A stretch of DNA of 64,000 bases from Phaeotremella fagi (GCA_001599715.1 BCHU01000013.1:496001-560000); one strand, 5' to 3'; positions 24,683 to 37,020 are shown, counted from the stretch's first letter. Notes: a model not told the origin generated them from the sequence alone. A program made the numbers and translations.

Positions 24683-27169
24683 ATGGTTATCACCTCAATC
24701 GAACTTGATCCTGAACCAGATTTAGAACCCGATATACGAAATCATTCTAGAACTGAAAAGCAAAATACAGGGCATATAGATATTCATAATGGAATTTCGA
24801 TCGCCTCACCAAATGGAGATGTTAATTCTCAAAGACCAGATGATACATCCGAACATCCCTTGGAAATAAGTGGTAACGCTCCAAAGGAGTTGGAAGGAGG
24901 TAATGTAACCTTCGATTCCAATCGAGTTCCAACTTCGAACATCGATTTGGAATCACAAGACAATACCAAATCTGCAGAAATGAAAGAGCCGAATCTGACA
25001 GAAAGTTTCAAGGTAACTAGTTCACCACGGTGTCCATTCGGAATGATCAAGCTGACCTGGTCTCTAGAACACAATTAAAACCGTCCCAATTTTGTGTGCT
25101 GTCCCGATCTTATTACCCATTTCATGGGCATTACATTTCAGCCATCAATCGCCGATAGCAGTTTTCGTTACCAGTTTACTAGGTATCGTCCCTTTAGCTG
25201 GTGGATTGGGTTTCGCGTGTGTAATTTTCATAAAAAGGGATTGAGTGGTTTTGACTGATATCGTCTTTAGGACTGAAGAACTCGCTCTGAGAGTCGGTGA
25301 ATCTTGGGGTGGTCTGTTAAATGCTACTTTTGGGTATGTCTTTTCCCTTCTCCAACGAAAATCACTACCAGTATTAACTCAGGCTATTCTCTTAGCAACG
25401 CTGTCGAACTTCTTATTGCCATTTTGGCTTTGGTTAAAGGAGAGATCGATCTTGTTCAAGCTAGTATGGTAGGGAGTATTTTAAGTAATAGTGAGTTAGA
25501 CGTCGGGCTATGTAGAAGCGGATGATTAATGAAAAACTCCCAGTTCTTTTGGTTTTAGGAATGAGTTATTTCGTAAGTCATCCCATCAGTCGTCCTATCC
25601 ACCATCTCTAACAAAACCTAGGCTGGTGGTCTCAGATTCCACGAACAACTATATACAATAACCGGTGCACAGATGCACATCTCCCTCTTGGGAATTTCAG
25701 TGAGTCCACCCCGGCCCTCCCCCAAACCAAACCAAGCTGAACCCCCCCCAAAAGCTACTCGCAATAGTCCTACCAGCAGCATATCATTATGCGTTCCCCT
25801 CGACTTCTGAGATCGTCTCTCAAACGGTCAGATACGGTGGTCAAGTACCTTACGGCGATGAACTTGATAATCTGCTCAGGATGTCCCGAGGATTGAGTTT
25901 CATTCTTTTGGCAGTTTATGGGATGTTCTTGTGTTTCCAGTTGTACAGTGAGTCTATTCTGAGTTGTCTTCGCAATGATAATCCATTAACTGATGACCTA
26001 TTTTAGCTCACGCATAGTATGTTGATCAATCCTATTGACTAAACACCAAGTCATATCACTAACTCCAACAGTCTATTCCGTATCCCACGCGAAAGGGTAA
26101 TCCATCCACTCCCAGGACCAACACCTAACCATCAATCCGTCTTCCCCAGACCCAATTGGGTCCCCTCCCTAGGCGGAGAATCATCTGACGAATCCGAAAA
26201 TCAATCATCAAACTCGTCCATCCATTCATCTTCAAACGCGAATTCATCGAATTCAACCTCGAACCATCGAAGGATAACACGAAGATTCCGTAGAAGATCG
26301 ATCATCACTAATCGTCGATCTAGTGCGACTCAAACTGGTGAACAAGTCCCAAAAGAAGGACGACCAGTTACGACTGATCTCGTCATCGAGAAACCGATCA
26401 GGAGAACTACTGGGTTATTGAATTTACCTTTACCAGTTGGTTTGAAAGTTCCTAACGCGACTGCACCGAAGGAGTTGACATTGGAAGAAAAAGAGTATGA
26501 AAGACATAACACCCCCAAAGTGAAATTCTGGTTTGCGATAGGCATGTTATGTTTGATGACGGCACTTGCTGGAGTTACCGCTGAATGGTTATTGGATTCG
26601 ATCGATGGATTGACACAGACCGGTAACGTGTCTAGAGAATTTGTCGGGTTGATCTTGTTACCTGTTATTGGTGGGTTACTAACTCAATATACGAGTACAC
26701 TCCAAGTTTGGATGCTAACATCAACCTCTACGTTTAGGTAACTCGGTGGAACACGTCACAGCAGTCACTGTTTCCGTCAAAGACAAATTAAATCTCTCAA
26801 TGTCAATAGCAGTCGGTTCATCTATCCAAGTCTCCCTCTGTCTCCTCCCAATCTTGGTATTGATAGGATGGGCAATCGGTCAACCAATGTTATTGTTTTT
26901 CGATACGTTCGAAACGTACGTCCCCCTATTGAAAATTGTTGCAACAGACACCTGATGCGAAATTGATTATAGAATAACCTTGGTTATCGCTGTTCTATTA
27001 GTCAATTTCGCTATTTCAGACGGTAGAACTAATTATTTAGAGGGTTTCGTCATGATGATGGCTTATTTATCAATCGCCTTGGTTTGTTGGTAAGTTGTTC
27101 AGCCTTCATGACTTTTGACTGTACTCTGATTACTAATTGGATTTCAGGTTTTACGACCCAATCGTTTAA
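24683..27169 (+). CDS. VCX1: Vacuolar Ca2+/H+ exchanger (CAX family)
   Basis: Twelve exons (24683-25012, 25068-25216, 25271-25333, 25396-25490, 25544-25572, 25622-25699, 25755-25947, 26007-26016, 26072-26670, 26738-26915, 26973-27089, 27148-27169) give 620 residues. A hydrophilic N-terminus of about 110 residues leads to the two CAX repeats: [18 protein letters not shown] with VGSILSNILLVLG, and later [16 protein letters not shown] with [13 protein letters not shown]. These carry the Glu residues that bind calcium. A cytosolic Ser/Asn/Arg-rich loop (about 315-420) lies between them. Such exchangers use the vacuolar proton gradient to remove cytosolic calcium, opposite the calcineurin pathway. 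Exon 8 is just 10 nt. The product is longer than yeast Vcx1 (about 410 residues) because of the N-terminus and loop. Confidence 0.95.
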
Positions 27170-27696
27170 ACTACCAAACAAATCAACGACTAAGTAAGTC
27201 TGAAAAGCAAGAAGAGTGATGGGGTAAACATTTATGTCTGAAATTTCAGAAAATCAAAGTTAAAGAGAAAATAAGGTATGAGGGATCAGGAGGTTATTTG
27301 AAAGATGGGGAAAAGAAGATTTGTAAAACTTTCATTCGTATTGTCCAGTGTAGCAAAAATTGCATGCAAAAACGATGAATCAGACATGCGTATTGGTCAT
27401 ACATAACAGTATTCTGAAGTGTACAGTAGTGTCTAGTGTGAACAGTTGCATTTCTCGAAAATCATAAATAAATGGTGTGTAGTATGTATAAATGTAATCA
27501 ATGTAAGCGAGAAAAAACAATCAGTCAAAATGATATTCTAGCCTTTAACGAAATCGAAAAATAGAATTATGTACAGTATCCAACAATAAACAAGGAGATA
27601 AATTATCAAGATCAAAGTGTGAACCAAACGAAACACTAAATATATGTAGAGATCCCCAATCAATCCAGACAGAGACCTCACCAGCCAAAAAAACAT
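27170..27696. other. Intergenic, convergent 3' regions
   Basis: 527 bases between the ends of VCX1 and SPA2. AT-rich flanks with several TGTA/TACAGT motifs that may serve 3'-end formation; no gene or repeat seen. Confidence 0.5.
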
Positions 27697-30600
27697 CTAT
27701 TCACTCCCACTACCCAATTTCATCAAAGCCTTCAAACTCTTAGCAACTCCAAAACTAGCACTAGCGATAGACTGTCTGACACCTTTCTCAAAACTCCCAC
27801 CTTGCTGTTTAGCCATTTCCTGCGCCTCACTTAATTTATTCGTGTTGTTCACCAAATCTTTCAGTAAACTATCACCTTGACCTCTGAGTGCTCTTGGTAG
27901 AGAATTAGTTGAGACGGCAACGATCGATGAACCTATGGCGATCACTTCTGATAAGTGTTCGTTGAGGGCTGGTGTTTGGGTACCTGTTCTGATTGCCGCT
28001 AGGAGATTTTGGATCGAGTTGACTAGTTGAGAAGATTGGGTTTCGAGGTATGGCTAAATAGGTTTTTGTCAGTTTATTGGGATTTGAATGTATGTATAAG
28101 AATTTATCTACCTTGAGATCATCCCATTCTTTCTCCTCATCAACGTCGTTCCTACCATTATCACCTTCGTCCTCCTCCGGATAAGTCGAATAAGCAGATG
28201 GTTGAGCGTCGTAACCAGTCTGTTCACGTGGACTAGATATTGAAGCAGCCGATGCCAAAGAACTTCTACGTCTAGCAAATCCATTTCCATTTTGTAAACT
28301 AGCAGAAGGTCTCCTAGATTCATCATAAAGATTTCCAGTCCCGTTTCCGTTTCGGAAGCCTGTATCAATAACCGGTCTAGCCATGAAACCTCTCTCAGAA
28401 CCTTGAGAAGCTTGAGAAGCTTTTCTTTCTAATTCAAATGAATCGCTTCGATTACCTGTCGAAGAGGCCGATTGGAAACTGTTAATTCGAATGTTGGGTA
28501 AAGTAGATCCCTTGTCCCAACCGTTACCCAGTCTAGAAGTTGGTGAGGGGACTTCAGACTTGTTAAGTGATTGTTTTCGACTTGTGACTTTAGCTGGTGA
28601 GCTCAATTTCTCTTCTGTTCCATATTCCCGATCGAAATTTCCATTAGCTGATGATACACTTCGTGATTCACCACCACCCGATGCTGATCTATTGACCATA
28701 TCCTTGATAGACATACTACTGCCTCGCCTTGTCATGGCAATGCCGTTGTTGCCATCACGAGATTTACCACTCCGACGAATTTTAAGCAATTTGATGATTT
28801 CGACAACGTTTGCTGATAGATGTCCAGCTGCACCGTCTAACAGCGAAACTGGGGAAAGACCAGATGCCATCGCGTGATTTCTAGCAGCTTGCATGAGGGT
28901 GTTGAGACGAGCGGTGGATTCGTGTTTGAGAGATTCGAGGCGATTGACGTCAACGTCGAGATTGGGATTTGATTCGAAGGTCTTGACATCTTCTCCTATG
29001 TCGGTTACAGATTCGACAATAGCTTTCATGGCGGGTAAAACACCGGTTGGTGTAGACGATCTGGGAGAATCAGAATGATCCAATCTGATGATTCCGAAAG
29101 ACTCACCTCGCAGCAGCCAATAAACCGTCAATGGCAGATTGGAACGCAGAAACGTTGACGTCGGCGATGTTTCCATCAGGTGAAGCAGGTAGATGATCAT
29201 CGGACAAAGGTTTTGAAACGAACATCGTGGATGTAGCTAAGAACATTAAGCGATGGAAAAAAATCTCAATACAAAAACATTGACTTACCTTTGAGATTTC
29301 TCAATTCTATTCTCGCCGACTCCCATTTACGTTTATATTCCTCAACCTTGGCTTCCATCTCAGCAACACCTTGAGCGTCTTGATCACGCTCATTCATTAG
29401 CTCGTCATTACGTATAGACAACGAATTGAGTTCGTCGAGAAGGTTTCGCATTTCACTTTTGAGTTCAGAGGTGACTTGTTCGTTCTGATACAACGATGTC
29501 AGTTTATGCACAACAAATGATCCTCCTGAGACTCACATTGCTTTGACCAGGACCACCACCTATCGCGGCTTTCTCATCTTCCAAACGTCTGATCTCATCT
29601 TCTAAACCATCACATCTATCTCTCCATTGAGAGATTTCGTCCTGCAGGTTGTTCGATGTCTGTTCACCATGTCTTCTGGCTGCATCCGCTGCATCTCTAG
29701 CAATATCTAATTCATGTTGAACCGATCGTAAAGCTGAAGCATGCCCTCCAGCTCGCTATGAAAATTGAACCGTAAGTAAGTTTCGTCTTTTGAAATGAAA
29801 TCAGAATTCGACCTACCTCCTTCAATCCTCTGACCTCCTCTTCCCATTCCAAACGCTTATTCCTCTCAGTCTCTTCAGCACGCTTAGCCTCGTCTCTTTC
29901 ATTCTCAGCTACATTAACCCTACGTTCCAAACCAGCGATCTTAAATTCATATTCCGCTCTAATTTTCTCTTCCTTCTCTTCATCCCAACCAGTCCCACCT
30001 CCAGGTGTACCCTGTGGTCCAGATCTAGTAACATTCGATGAGAACGACATTCGATCGTAATATTCTTTATCATCGGTTAGGACTGGTGATAGAATTTCTT
30101 GGGGGTCAGGTTGAACAGATCTCGATCGACTATCATTCAGACTGTTGGTGAATGAAGCTCGACTGTCACGACCGTTTCCTGGGAAATCTCTACCTCCTAT
30201 ACTACTTCTACTTTCCGCCCTTGATGAACTCCTTCTTCCACTGAGGGTCTCCATCAATTGACTCTCTCTGGCGTAAGGAACTTCAATGTCTTCCTCCCTC
30301 ATCCTGCTTAATGTTGGCACGACAACATCTGAGGTTGCTGCGGTAAGATTGGGCGGTGCACCGTTAGTCGCACTACTGTAACTGCCGTTCTTTTCGTGTG
30401 AAGCGAAATCTCGACTGGACTTCGATCGGTGGGTAGACATGGATGAAGCTGATGGATTTCGAGCACGATGATTGGCCAAAGCTGATGTCGATCGGTATCC
30501 AGGGGGAGGTGTGGGATTCTCGCGTTCAAACGAAGATTGAGAAGAAGAGTTTTGAACGAAAGGCGGTCGTAAAGCTGTTGGTCCAGGTGCTGGAGGTTCT

Positions 30601-31374
30601 TCATAGTCATTCTCAGGTGTCTAAAGAGTCAGTTAAGGAAATATCTTTAGACTCACCTCTGCTTGTTCAAATTCAGGATATCGACGTCGAAGTTCATAAA
30701 ACACATCACTGGCAAGATCCTTGAAACGGTTGCGAGGGAGAGTTGCTAATTTCTGTCTAGCTTGATTTCGCTTAGGATGAAAGTCATCTCGTACGGGAAG
30801 GAAGGGGACTGAATGGGTTAGCTAAGATGACCATAAGACTGAAATGGATAACACACCATCCCCTTCTGATGCCCCAGTCTCAGCAGCCAGTCTTCGTATC
30901 AATTCGTCATAAACATCCGTTGATAGTTCTTGGAATTGTAATTTAGTGAGTCGTGTCAACTTTTCCCTGGCGGATGCTCTGGCAGTTGGTGATTCTAAAT
31001 CAAGTTAATATACCATTGTATCCACACGAGGGAAAAAGGTTAAATTTACCGTTGGCCAACCAACTAGCTAAAAAATCCTTCAAAGCTAACCAATGCACAC
31101 GAGCGATTTCTCTCGATTCAACCCTTTTCTCTCCAGATCCACCAGGTGGTTTCAAACCACTACCACTAGGTTTTCTTATACCATTACCACTGACATTACG
31201 ACTTGACGGACCACCGCCGTATCCTGATGAAGAGATTGAAGGTGTAGCATTACGTGATGGTGTACCGAAAGATGTTGAACCGTATTGAGAATAATTAAGC
31301 GAAGATGCTGTTGTAGGTGCTGGCGATGATGGATTGATTCCTCCTCCAAATGATCTTTGTGAGGTCATTGCCAT
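27697..31374 (-). CDS. SPA2: Polarisome scaffold Spa2 (GIT/SHD domain protein)
   Basis: Nine exons (31050-31374, 30857-30994, 30657-30808, 29817-30620, 29537-29755, 29289-29484, 29107-29236, 28112-29060, 27697-28053) give 1089 residues. After a Gly/Ser-rich N-terminus come two Spa2-homology repeats: LTRLTKLQFQELSTDVYDEL with IRRL, and LATLPRNRFKDLASDVFYEL with RRRYPEF (about 115-205). A disordered middle is followed by a long coiled coil (about 430-620), a conserved block VSAFQSAIDGLLAAAR, and a helical C-terminus with LVNSIQNLLAAIR. Spa2 brings formin, Bud6 and MAP-kinase modules to growth sites. The length is close to that of other fungal Spa2 proteins. A 46-nt intron lies at 29061-29106. 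Confidence 0.92.
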
Positions 31375-32605
31375 CTCCTAAGATAGAATGCTAAAACTTG
31401 TTTTGAATTGTCAACGAAACCTTGAATTTGATATCACAAACAAATGAAAGGATCAAAGGAGTGTTCTGAAAATGGTTTAATTCGACGATTAATTTGAGTA
31501 GCGGTGAAATCTGGAATTAACCTTGTGAATGTTTACTGATTGTCGTAAATGGGACGATGAAATAGATGGTTGATAGGTAAGACACTTGTATTCTGAACGA
31601 CAGAAATTTGAGAATAACAACCAAACCTGCACAGATCTTTGGTTTCTCGCCCTAATAATCCCGGCCAGGGTAGGTTTTTTATTGTTGTGATTTTGCGGTA
31701 CCAGTAGGTTAGTCAGTTACTATACGCAGTCAATCCGTTGTCCTCTTGACGACGGTTCCGTATAACCTTTAGTGATTCAATTTGTGAATATAGCTTCGAG
31801 CTGTGAATGATGGATGATGTGGTTATCCTATAAACAATGCAATGCAAGATCTCTACTTACCACTTATTACCATAATACGATCTGGCAGCTCCGTTAGTGA
31901 GTGAGTGGCGAATGTGGCACTGACTTTGTGAGGAAACAACGCGTCAAACGAATACAAGCGCGTTTTGCCTCATCGTCGTCTGGTACTTACGAATATGATT
32001 CAGTGTCGTATCCTCCCTCAGTCAACGTCCTTTTCGCAAGTCCCGCATAAGGTAAAGAAGATCAGATAAAAACTCATCAGACCATGATCCATGACGCCAT
32101 CATTCATTGCATAAGCCATCATTCTGCCCAATTAACCGAAAGCCTTCACCTCACCGAGGTACCTCTGCCACCATCCTTTCTTCCTCCATCTTTGGTTTTC
32201 TGTCTGTACGTACATGATTTGCCTTCGAGGGGCACCCAGATACGTTTTTGTTTTTACTCCTATATCTCATTGTCCGAAGCAATCGGACTGCTTGACACTG
32301 CATGAGTCAGCTGTAAAACATCGACTAAGGATTATATCCATTTTACATACGCCACAAAAGATCTTTGTGATACACTAGATGAGGTCATTCCATTTACCGG
32401 TCTTCCATTGCCTTCTTTAAGATTAGGGGAAATGATGAGAAAGGATTTGAACCTTTCAAAAAACAGAAGGCAGCGCAAGATAAACCGAGATAAAACGTCA
32501 GCATGACCTAGACATTTCCCCCATCTCTCTTTCATCTCAACCCGACACTCAACAAATATCTAAACGCCAGAAATCAGATACATCACAACACAAATACCAC
32601 TCATC
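31375..32605. other. Intergenic, divergent promoter region
   Basis: A 1.2-kb spacer between SPA2 and a small orphan gene. It holds GTGGCA at 31914-31919 and a CT-rich stretch just before 32606, as expected for 5' leaders. No gene, RNA or repeat supported. Confidence 0.5.
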
Positions 32606-32953
32606 ATGCCTCAATCCAGTAAGACAGAGAGGGAACGCACCATGCCAGTAACCTGGTTAAACAACCCAATCCCCATGTACACCAACTCCGCCACCTCCTC
32701 ATCAGCCAATCACTCAATCCCCATGCTATCAACCCTCCCATTCGATTTCTTCGTCGATGACGGTAATAAATCTACAGAACCAGAAAGCGAGAGCGAATCC
32801 GATCAAGGTAATCCAGCCAACATCGCCAACGATCAAACCAAACTTGGTAAGAACAACAATACAAGTTTCCTTCCGTACCAAACATCCACTAGAGAAAGTT
32901 TCGATGATGCGAGTGATGATGGTCTCGAAGATGCAGAATGGGAAGCGTTGTAG
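32606..32953 (+). CDS. Small acidic orphan protein
   Basis: A single-exon frame of 115 residues starting MPQSSKTERER. I do not recognise it. The N-terminal half has a short ordered-looking stretch (PVTWLNNPIPMY and TLPFDFFVDDG); the C-terminal half is acidic (ESESESDQ) and ends in DDGLEDAEWEAL, a motif like the acidic-aromatic tails that bind partner proteins. The C/A-rich, T-free leader before the ATG resembles those of the other genes here, which is the main support for it being expressed. It could still be a chance frame. Confidence 0.5.
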   Translation: MPQSSKTERERTMPVTWLNNPIPMYTNSATSSSANHSIPMLSTLPFDFFVDDGNKSTEPESESESDQGNPANIANDQTKLGKNNNTSFLPYQTSTRESFDDASDDGLEDAEWEAL

Positions 32954-33279
32954 TCGTTCGAGTAGTTGGATTAGGTGATTAGCATTTGCTGGATGGAAAG
33001 TTTTGTATTGTAATAACAAGTGTTGAATTTGTATTTATTAATCGTTACGATGGGGTTTCAAGATCAGTAATGAAGTTTGCGATTTGATGCATGTGTGTAT
33101 GTACATACTGTAGCATGAATTAAAGTATATTTACAGTCAAATGTCCATTCTCTGGAAAAGCACTATCTACACCAGGATAAGAAAAGACTATTTTGTATGT
33201 ACAAGGGAGGAGAAAAATATACATTGAGCGATTGTTCGAATCTTCAATACCTGGCCTCAACCCGTAACACGTAAACAAT
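32954..33279. other. Intergenic, convergent 3' regions
   Basis: 326 bases between two converging genes; AT-rich 3' flanks and no other signal. Confidence 0.45.
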
Positions 33280-34582
33280 CTACGTTCTGATAGAGTTCGG
33301 TCTCAAATTACCGGTGTATGGATATCTACCAGCGGTAAGTACCAAAACTTCATTGACTGTTGTATTTGTCATGTTATCCGAAACTTTTACAGGTCGATTT
33401 TTTCTTGTTGGAGAACTTGGTGGTGAGGTAATGGATCGGGCGGATGAATTTGGACGGAACCTTATCTCTTTGGCTTGGATACCGCAAGGTTCCAAGTCTA
33501 ATCTACTAGGGTTGATGGAGAAGAGTGAAAGTTCATCAAGAGAAGCTAATACTTTGAGAGTGGTATCACGTTTGCGCTCAACTAGTAGAAATTAGTCAAT
33601 AATACACGATAGGATCGTGGGAAAAGAAACTCATTACTCACCCGTATCACCTATATCATAAGTTTTCCCTTCACAAAAAAAGGAAACTTTTTTGACCTGA
33701 TCGAGATTCCATATGGAATCTTCGTCCCAGATGATTCCCACGATGCCACCCAACAATTCAGTCTCCAGTGTAAAACCAGCCTCTCCATTGACAAATTTCG
33801 TGGGCGTTGAGGTCTCGCCGCAGAACTCGCGAATTAAGCAGTGCATGAGTTCGTTTAAAAAAGTTGCTAAGATGAGATGTCGAACCTGTTCCCGATCGAA
33901 GTGCAGAGGAGGCCGGTGAGATTCGTTGTTGATCTAAGAAAAGGATGAGAATCGATGGGCGATACTTCGTTACCAAAGTGAACTTACCCTTAGTTTCAAG
34001 TGTTGTTCAATCAATTTCGACCATAGATGGATAGTATCGAAACGTGGAGCGTCAACATAACCCCAGGTTTCTAGATCCCCTATTCCTCTCTAATGATGAC
34101 CCGTCAGAGATTAGGTCTGGACAACGAGACTGCACACTCACAAAACCATCAACAAGGACGATATTTGGGAACCTATCCGCGATATAACACCTTAACAGTT
34201 CTAAAGTAGGTCTGGGCTTCCCACTAGTATGACCATCTTCCCACATGGATTGTAAGAGATTCAAAATGACTCCAACAGAGCGAGAATCATGACGAAGTAA
34301 ATGTCGTCTCAACTTTTCGAGATAGATTGCTGCATATTGGATAGCAGGGACTAAGCTTGCTGGAGGATCTTGTATACATTCACCTTTTTCATCTAAAGCT
34401 GAAGAGAAAGTTAGAGGTCTTAGTCGAGGCTTTGTCGTAAGCCTCGGTTCGAAAGTCGCTGTCGCTTTCGAGAAAGAGTTAGCTAGAAGTTGATAGACTG
34501 CCCCAGGTAAGGCAGTAAAAACGATGAAAATGAAGTAAAGGAATCGAAGGACTTTGAGATATAATGTGTACACTGGGAACAT
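33280..34582 (-). CDS. Unrecognised protein with a zincin-like residue pattern
   Basis: Four exons (34142-34582, 33988-34089, 33642-33933, 33280-33581) give 378 residues. The N-terminus has one hydrophobic helix (about residues 5-28, VLRFLYFIFIVFTALPGAVY), likely a signal anchor. The middle has a helix LNELMHCLIREFCG followed 20 residues later by EAGFTLETELLGGIVG. The order helix with E-x-x-H, loop, Gly/Glu-rich second element recalls fungal proteins with a SprT/zincin-like fold, where the helix reads H-E-x-x-H; here the first His is Asn, so a metalloprotease activity is doubtful. The C-terminus is basic and Ser/Pro-rich. No confident function. Confidence 0.72.
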
Positions 34583-34985
34583 TGTGGGGTTAGGTGAGGT
34601 GAGGTGCAGTATGGTAGAGTACAGTTGTTGTTGGAAGAAGCAAGTGGCAAGTCAAGTGCCATTCATTAAGTCACACAGTAGTACGTAACTGGTTTCTCCC
34701 AGTTACGTAGTGGTCAGTGGCCATGGATTCAGTCAGGATTTGAGCCACATTACTCGATAATCTTGGGTTCGCAAAATATCGGACATATCGATGGGTAGAG
34801 GAGATTATACAGTTTATCCCGAAGATTTTATGACTTTGTGAGTTTCCCGAAACTACAAAGGGCAAGAGACTATTACGAAGACCAGTCAAGGCGAATTCTG
34901 AAGTCTTCTCCACTGTACCATTGCCCAAAAATGGTCAAAGAAGATACTAACTATCGTATTATTGTACTTTCATCACCCCTCCCCA
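34583..34985. other. Intergenic, divergent promoter with a perfect hairpin
   Basis: 403 bases between two divergent genes of unknown function. It contains GTGGCA at 34644-34649 and the 11-bp-stem inverted repeat at 34682-34709. Confidence 0.55.
34682..34709. repeat. Perfect 11-bp inverted repeat with 6-base loop
   Basis: Arms TACGTAACTGG and CCAGTTACGTA flank a TTTCTC loop with no mismatch. Each arm carries a YAACTG core (the Myb recognition core), in opposite orientation. It could be a factor site or a transcript hairpin. Confidence 0.7.
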
Positions 34986-35636
34986 ATGTCAACCCCTTCC
35001 TACGAGACAGAAGAGCTCAGTTCCCTCTCCATCACCTCCGATCAAACCCAAATAACCTACACACCCTCCAAACCAACAGATCTCCTAATCCACACCGAAG
35101 CTTTCCATCCCCTCTACGAAATCTTCACTGAAAACCTACTAAAATCCGATGAAGGGATCGATATGAAACTAGATCAAACTTCGTACTCCAATCTAGTCTT
35201 TCCTCCATCAACTCTACCTCCTGATTTCGAATTACAAATTGGTAACACACCTTCACAACTCGCTTCATCTTTGTTCGCTCATCTACCGTTAATTTTTTAT
35301 CATGACGGAACAAGAAGTTTGGAGGATGTCACTGATCTCGTTAAAGAGGAGATGATTTCCATGGGGAATCTCATTGGGATCTCTATGGATTCTGAAAAAG
35401 TTTTTCATCAATCTTATATCCTTAAATCCGTTCGGATCGATTACAAAAATAATACTTTCCCAATGACTGAACGTGGGAAAACTGATCAAGAGGTAGTTTT
35501 GCTCTCGAGTTTGAGATATGTTTCAGCTCAATATGTTTTTCGGAAGGTCAGTGATGAGGAGTTGAGGTTGAGGACAGAAAAGGAAGGTTTTGAGGGGGGT
35601 GGGGATGATTCTGATGAGGAGATGGGCTCGATTTGA
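34986..35636 (+). CDS. Unrecognised acidic protein
   Basis: Single-exon frame of 216 residues from the ATG at 34986 (MSTPSYETEEL); an in-frame ATG at 34962 would add eight residues. It reads as a folded protein, not a chance frame: alternating hydrophobic strands and helices (DLLIHTEAFHPLYEIF, SLFAHLPLIFYHDGTRSLED, VVLLSSLRYVSAQYVFRKV) end in an acidic tail (GGGDDSDEEMGSI). I cannot assign a family. The even spread of charged and hydrophobic residues suggests a globular domain of about 190 residues. It converges with eIF3g across less than 200 bases. Confidence 0.65.
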   Translation: MSTPSYETEELSSLSITSDQTQITYTPSKPTDLLIHTEAFHPLYEIFTENLLKSDEGIDMKLDQTSYSNLVFPPSTLPPDFELQIGNTPSQLASSLFAHLPLIFYHDGTRSLEDVTDLVKEEMISMGNLIGISMDSEKVFHQSYILKSVRIDYKNNTFPMTERGKTDQEVVLLSSLRYVSAQYVFRKVSDEELRLRTEKEGFEGGGDDSDEEMGSI

Positions 35637-35830
35637 GTCTATAAAGAGCGGTGGTGTAATTTCATATTCTCGTATGTAGTGGTTGAAAGGTAATGCAGCG
35701 AAACAAAGCGGAAGACATTGCTTCCTTCCTGGAAGAAGCTTGAACACAACTCAGTTCGCTGCAAATCAATCTGCAAGTCCCAACGAAGTGGTAACATATA
35801 TCGAGTATGCATAAACTCCGACAAATACAA

Positions 35831-37020
35831 TTAAGGACGAGGTTCTCGGGGCACTAAAACCGTAATCCATCAGCATAATTCAATTCAATGGATTCGAAGA
35901 AAGAAAGGACACTTACAAGACCAAGAAACCGATAAGATCAAAGAGTCATAACCATAACCGTTCATCTTCTGTAACGCCAATTCCGCGTCTTTTCGACTAT
36001 CGAAACTGACGAAACCGAAACCTTTACTCTCTCTCGTTTCCCTATCACGAACGACGTTTGCTCTGGCGACTCTACCGAATCTCTCGAACAGTTCTCGTAA
36101 ATCTTCATCCTCCGCGTCGTATGATAATGAAGTAACTCTGAGAGTTGGTAGATCGTCTCTTGATTTGAACATTGTTTCTCCTTGTGCGCCACCTGCTCTT
36201 TGTCCACTGTACCATGAAAACTAATTAGCATTGCCAAATGATAGAGTAAGAATGCAAATGACTTACGGTGGGACATATTTTCCTCCTGGACCTGCATTTC
36301 TACCACCTGGTCCACTTGGAGCAGCTTCCTCCTCATCAACACCGGCAGTAGCGTCTAATTCAGCAAGTTCATCTTTGTAAGGACATTTGGCAGTGAAATG
36401 GTTTCCTTTACAAAGACGACAAACAACTGCTTTACCAGCTGGTGCAGCAGATTTAGCAGTTTCAGGTTCGGGTTCAGCCTTGAACATGTTAGTAGGTTGA
36501 TTGTTCGACTTTTCAGGAAACCTTTACCTACCTTGTTAGCAGCTGAAATTTTGAAATGTAAATTCTCTCCAATGGTAGTTGTCGCTCTATCAGGTCCAGT
36601 TGGTTTTCCTTTATCAAGACCGAATTTAGGCCAGTGTTTTCTTTCTGCGACCGAATGTGAAACCAATGAACTATGTAATTTTCTTCGTACTCTTCGAACA
36701 ACCTCAAAGGAATAAGTTAACACGATATCCCTGCATCCAAATGAACGAAAACCCACCTTAACTTTCTTATCGTCCTCGTTCAATTTCCAACTGATTATCG
36801 TTGTTATTCCGTCTGGACCTAATGTTTCGGTGGTAGGTGGAAGTTCATCTAAATCGTTTTAACCTTTTGTTCAAAGACACTGATCATCATCCGTGCTCAC
36901 ATTTGTCATCATCTTCTGCGTCGAGAGCTGCCCAATCGCGTCCAGTTCCACTGAGACGATTGTTAGTTCATTTCCTGATACCGTGAACAACTAGCTTACG
37001 ATTTAGCTACAGCAGCCATT
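35831..37020 (-). CDS. TIF35: Eukaryotic translation initiation factor 3 subunit G
   Basis: Seven exons (37001-37020, 36903-36952, 36757-36848, 36532-36702, 36267-36478, 35917-36206, 35831-35853) give 285 residues. The start MAAVAKSSGTGRDWAALDAE leads to ELPPTTETLGPDG, the basic RRVRRKL segment, and a knuckle C-R-L-C with later H and C (C-x2-C-x4-H-x4-C pattern). After a Gly-rich linker comes a C-terminal RRM with RNP2 LRVTSLS and RNP1 KGFGFVSF, ending PREPRP. eIF3g sits in the eIF3 complex near the mRNA entry side and helps scanning and re-initiation. At the end of exon 2 overlapping GT dinucleotides exist; only the upstream one (donor GTGTGA) keeps the frame. Confidence 0.94.

Noticed and set aside
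26098..26150. Intron-like segment in VCX1 (GTAATC ... CCTAAC ... CCCCAG)
   Set aside because: It is 53 nt, not a multiple of three; removal shifts the frame into a stop, while reading through keeps the frame into the second exchanger half.
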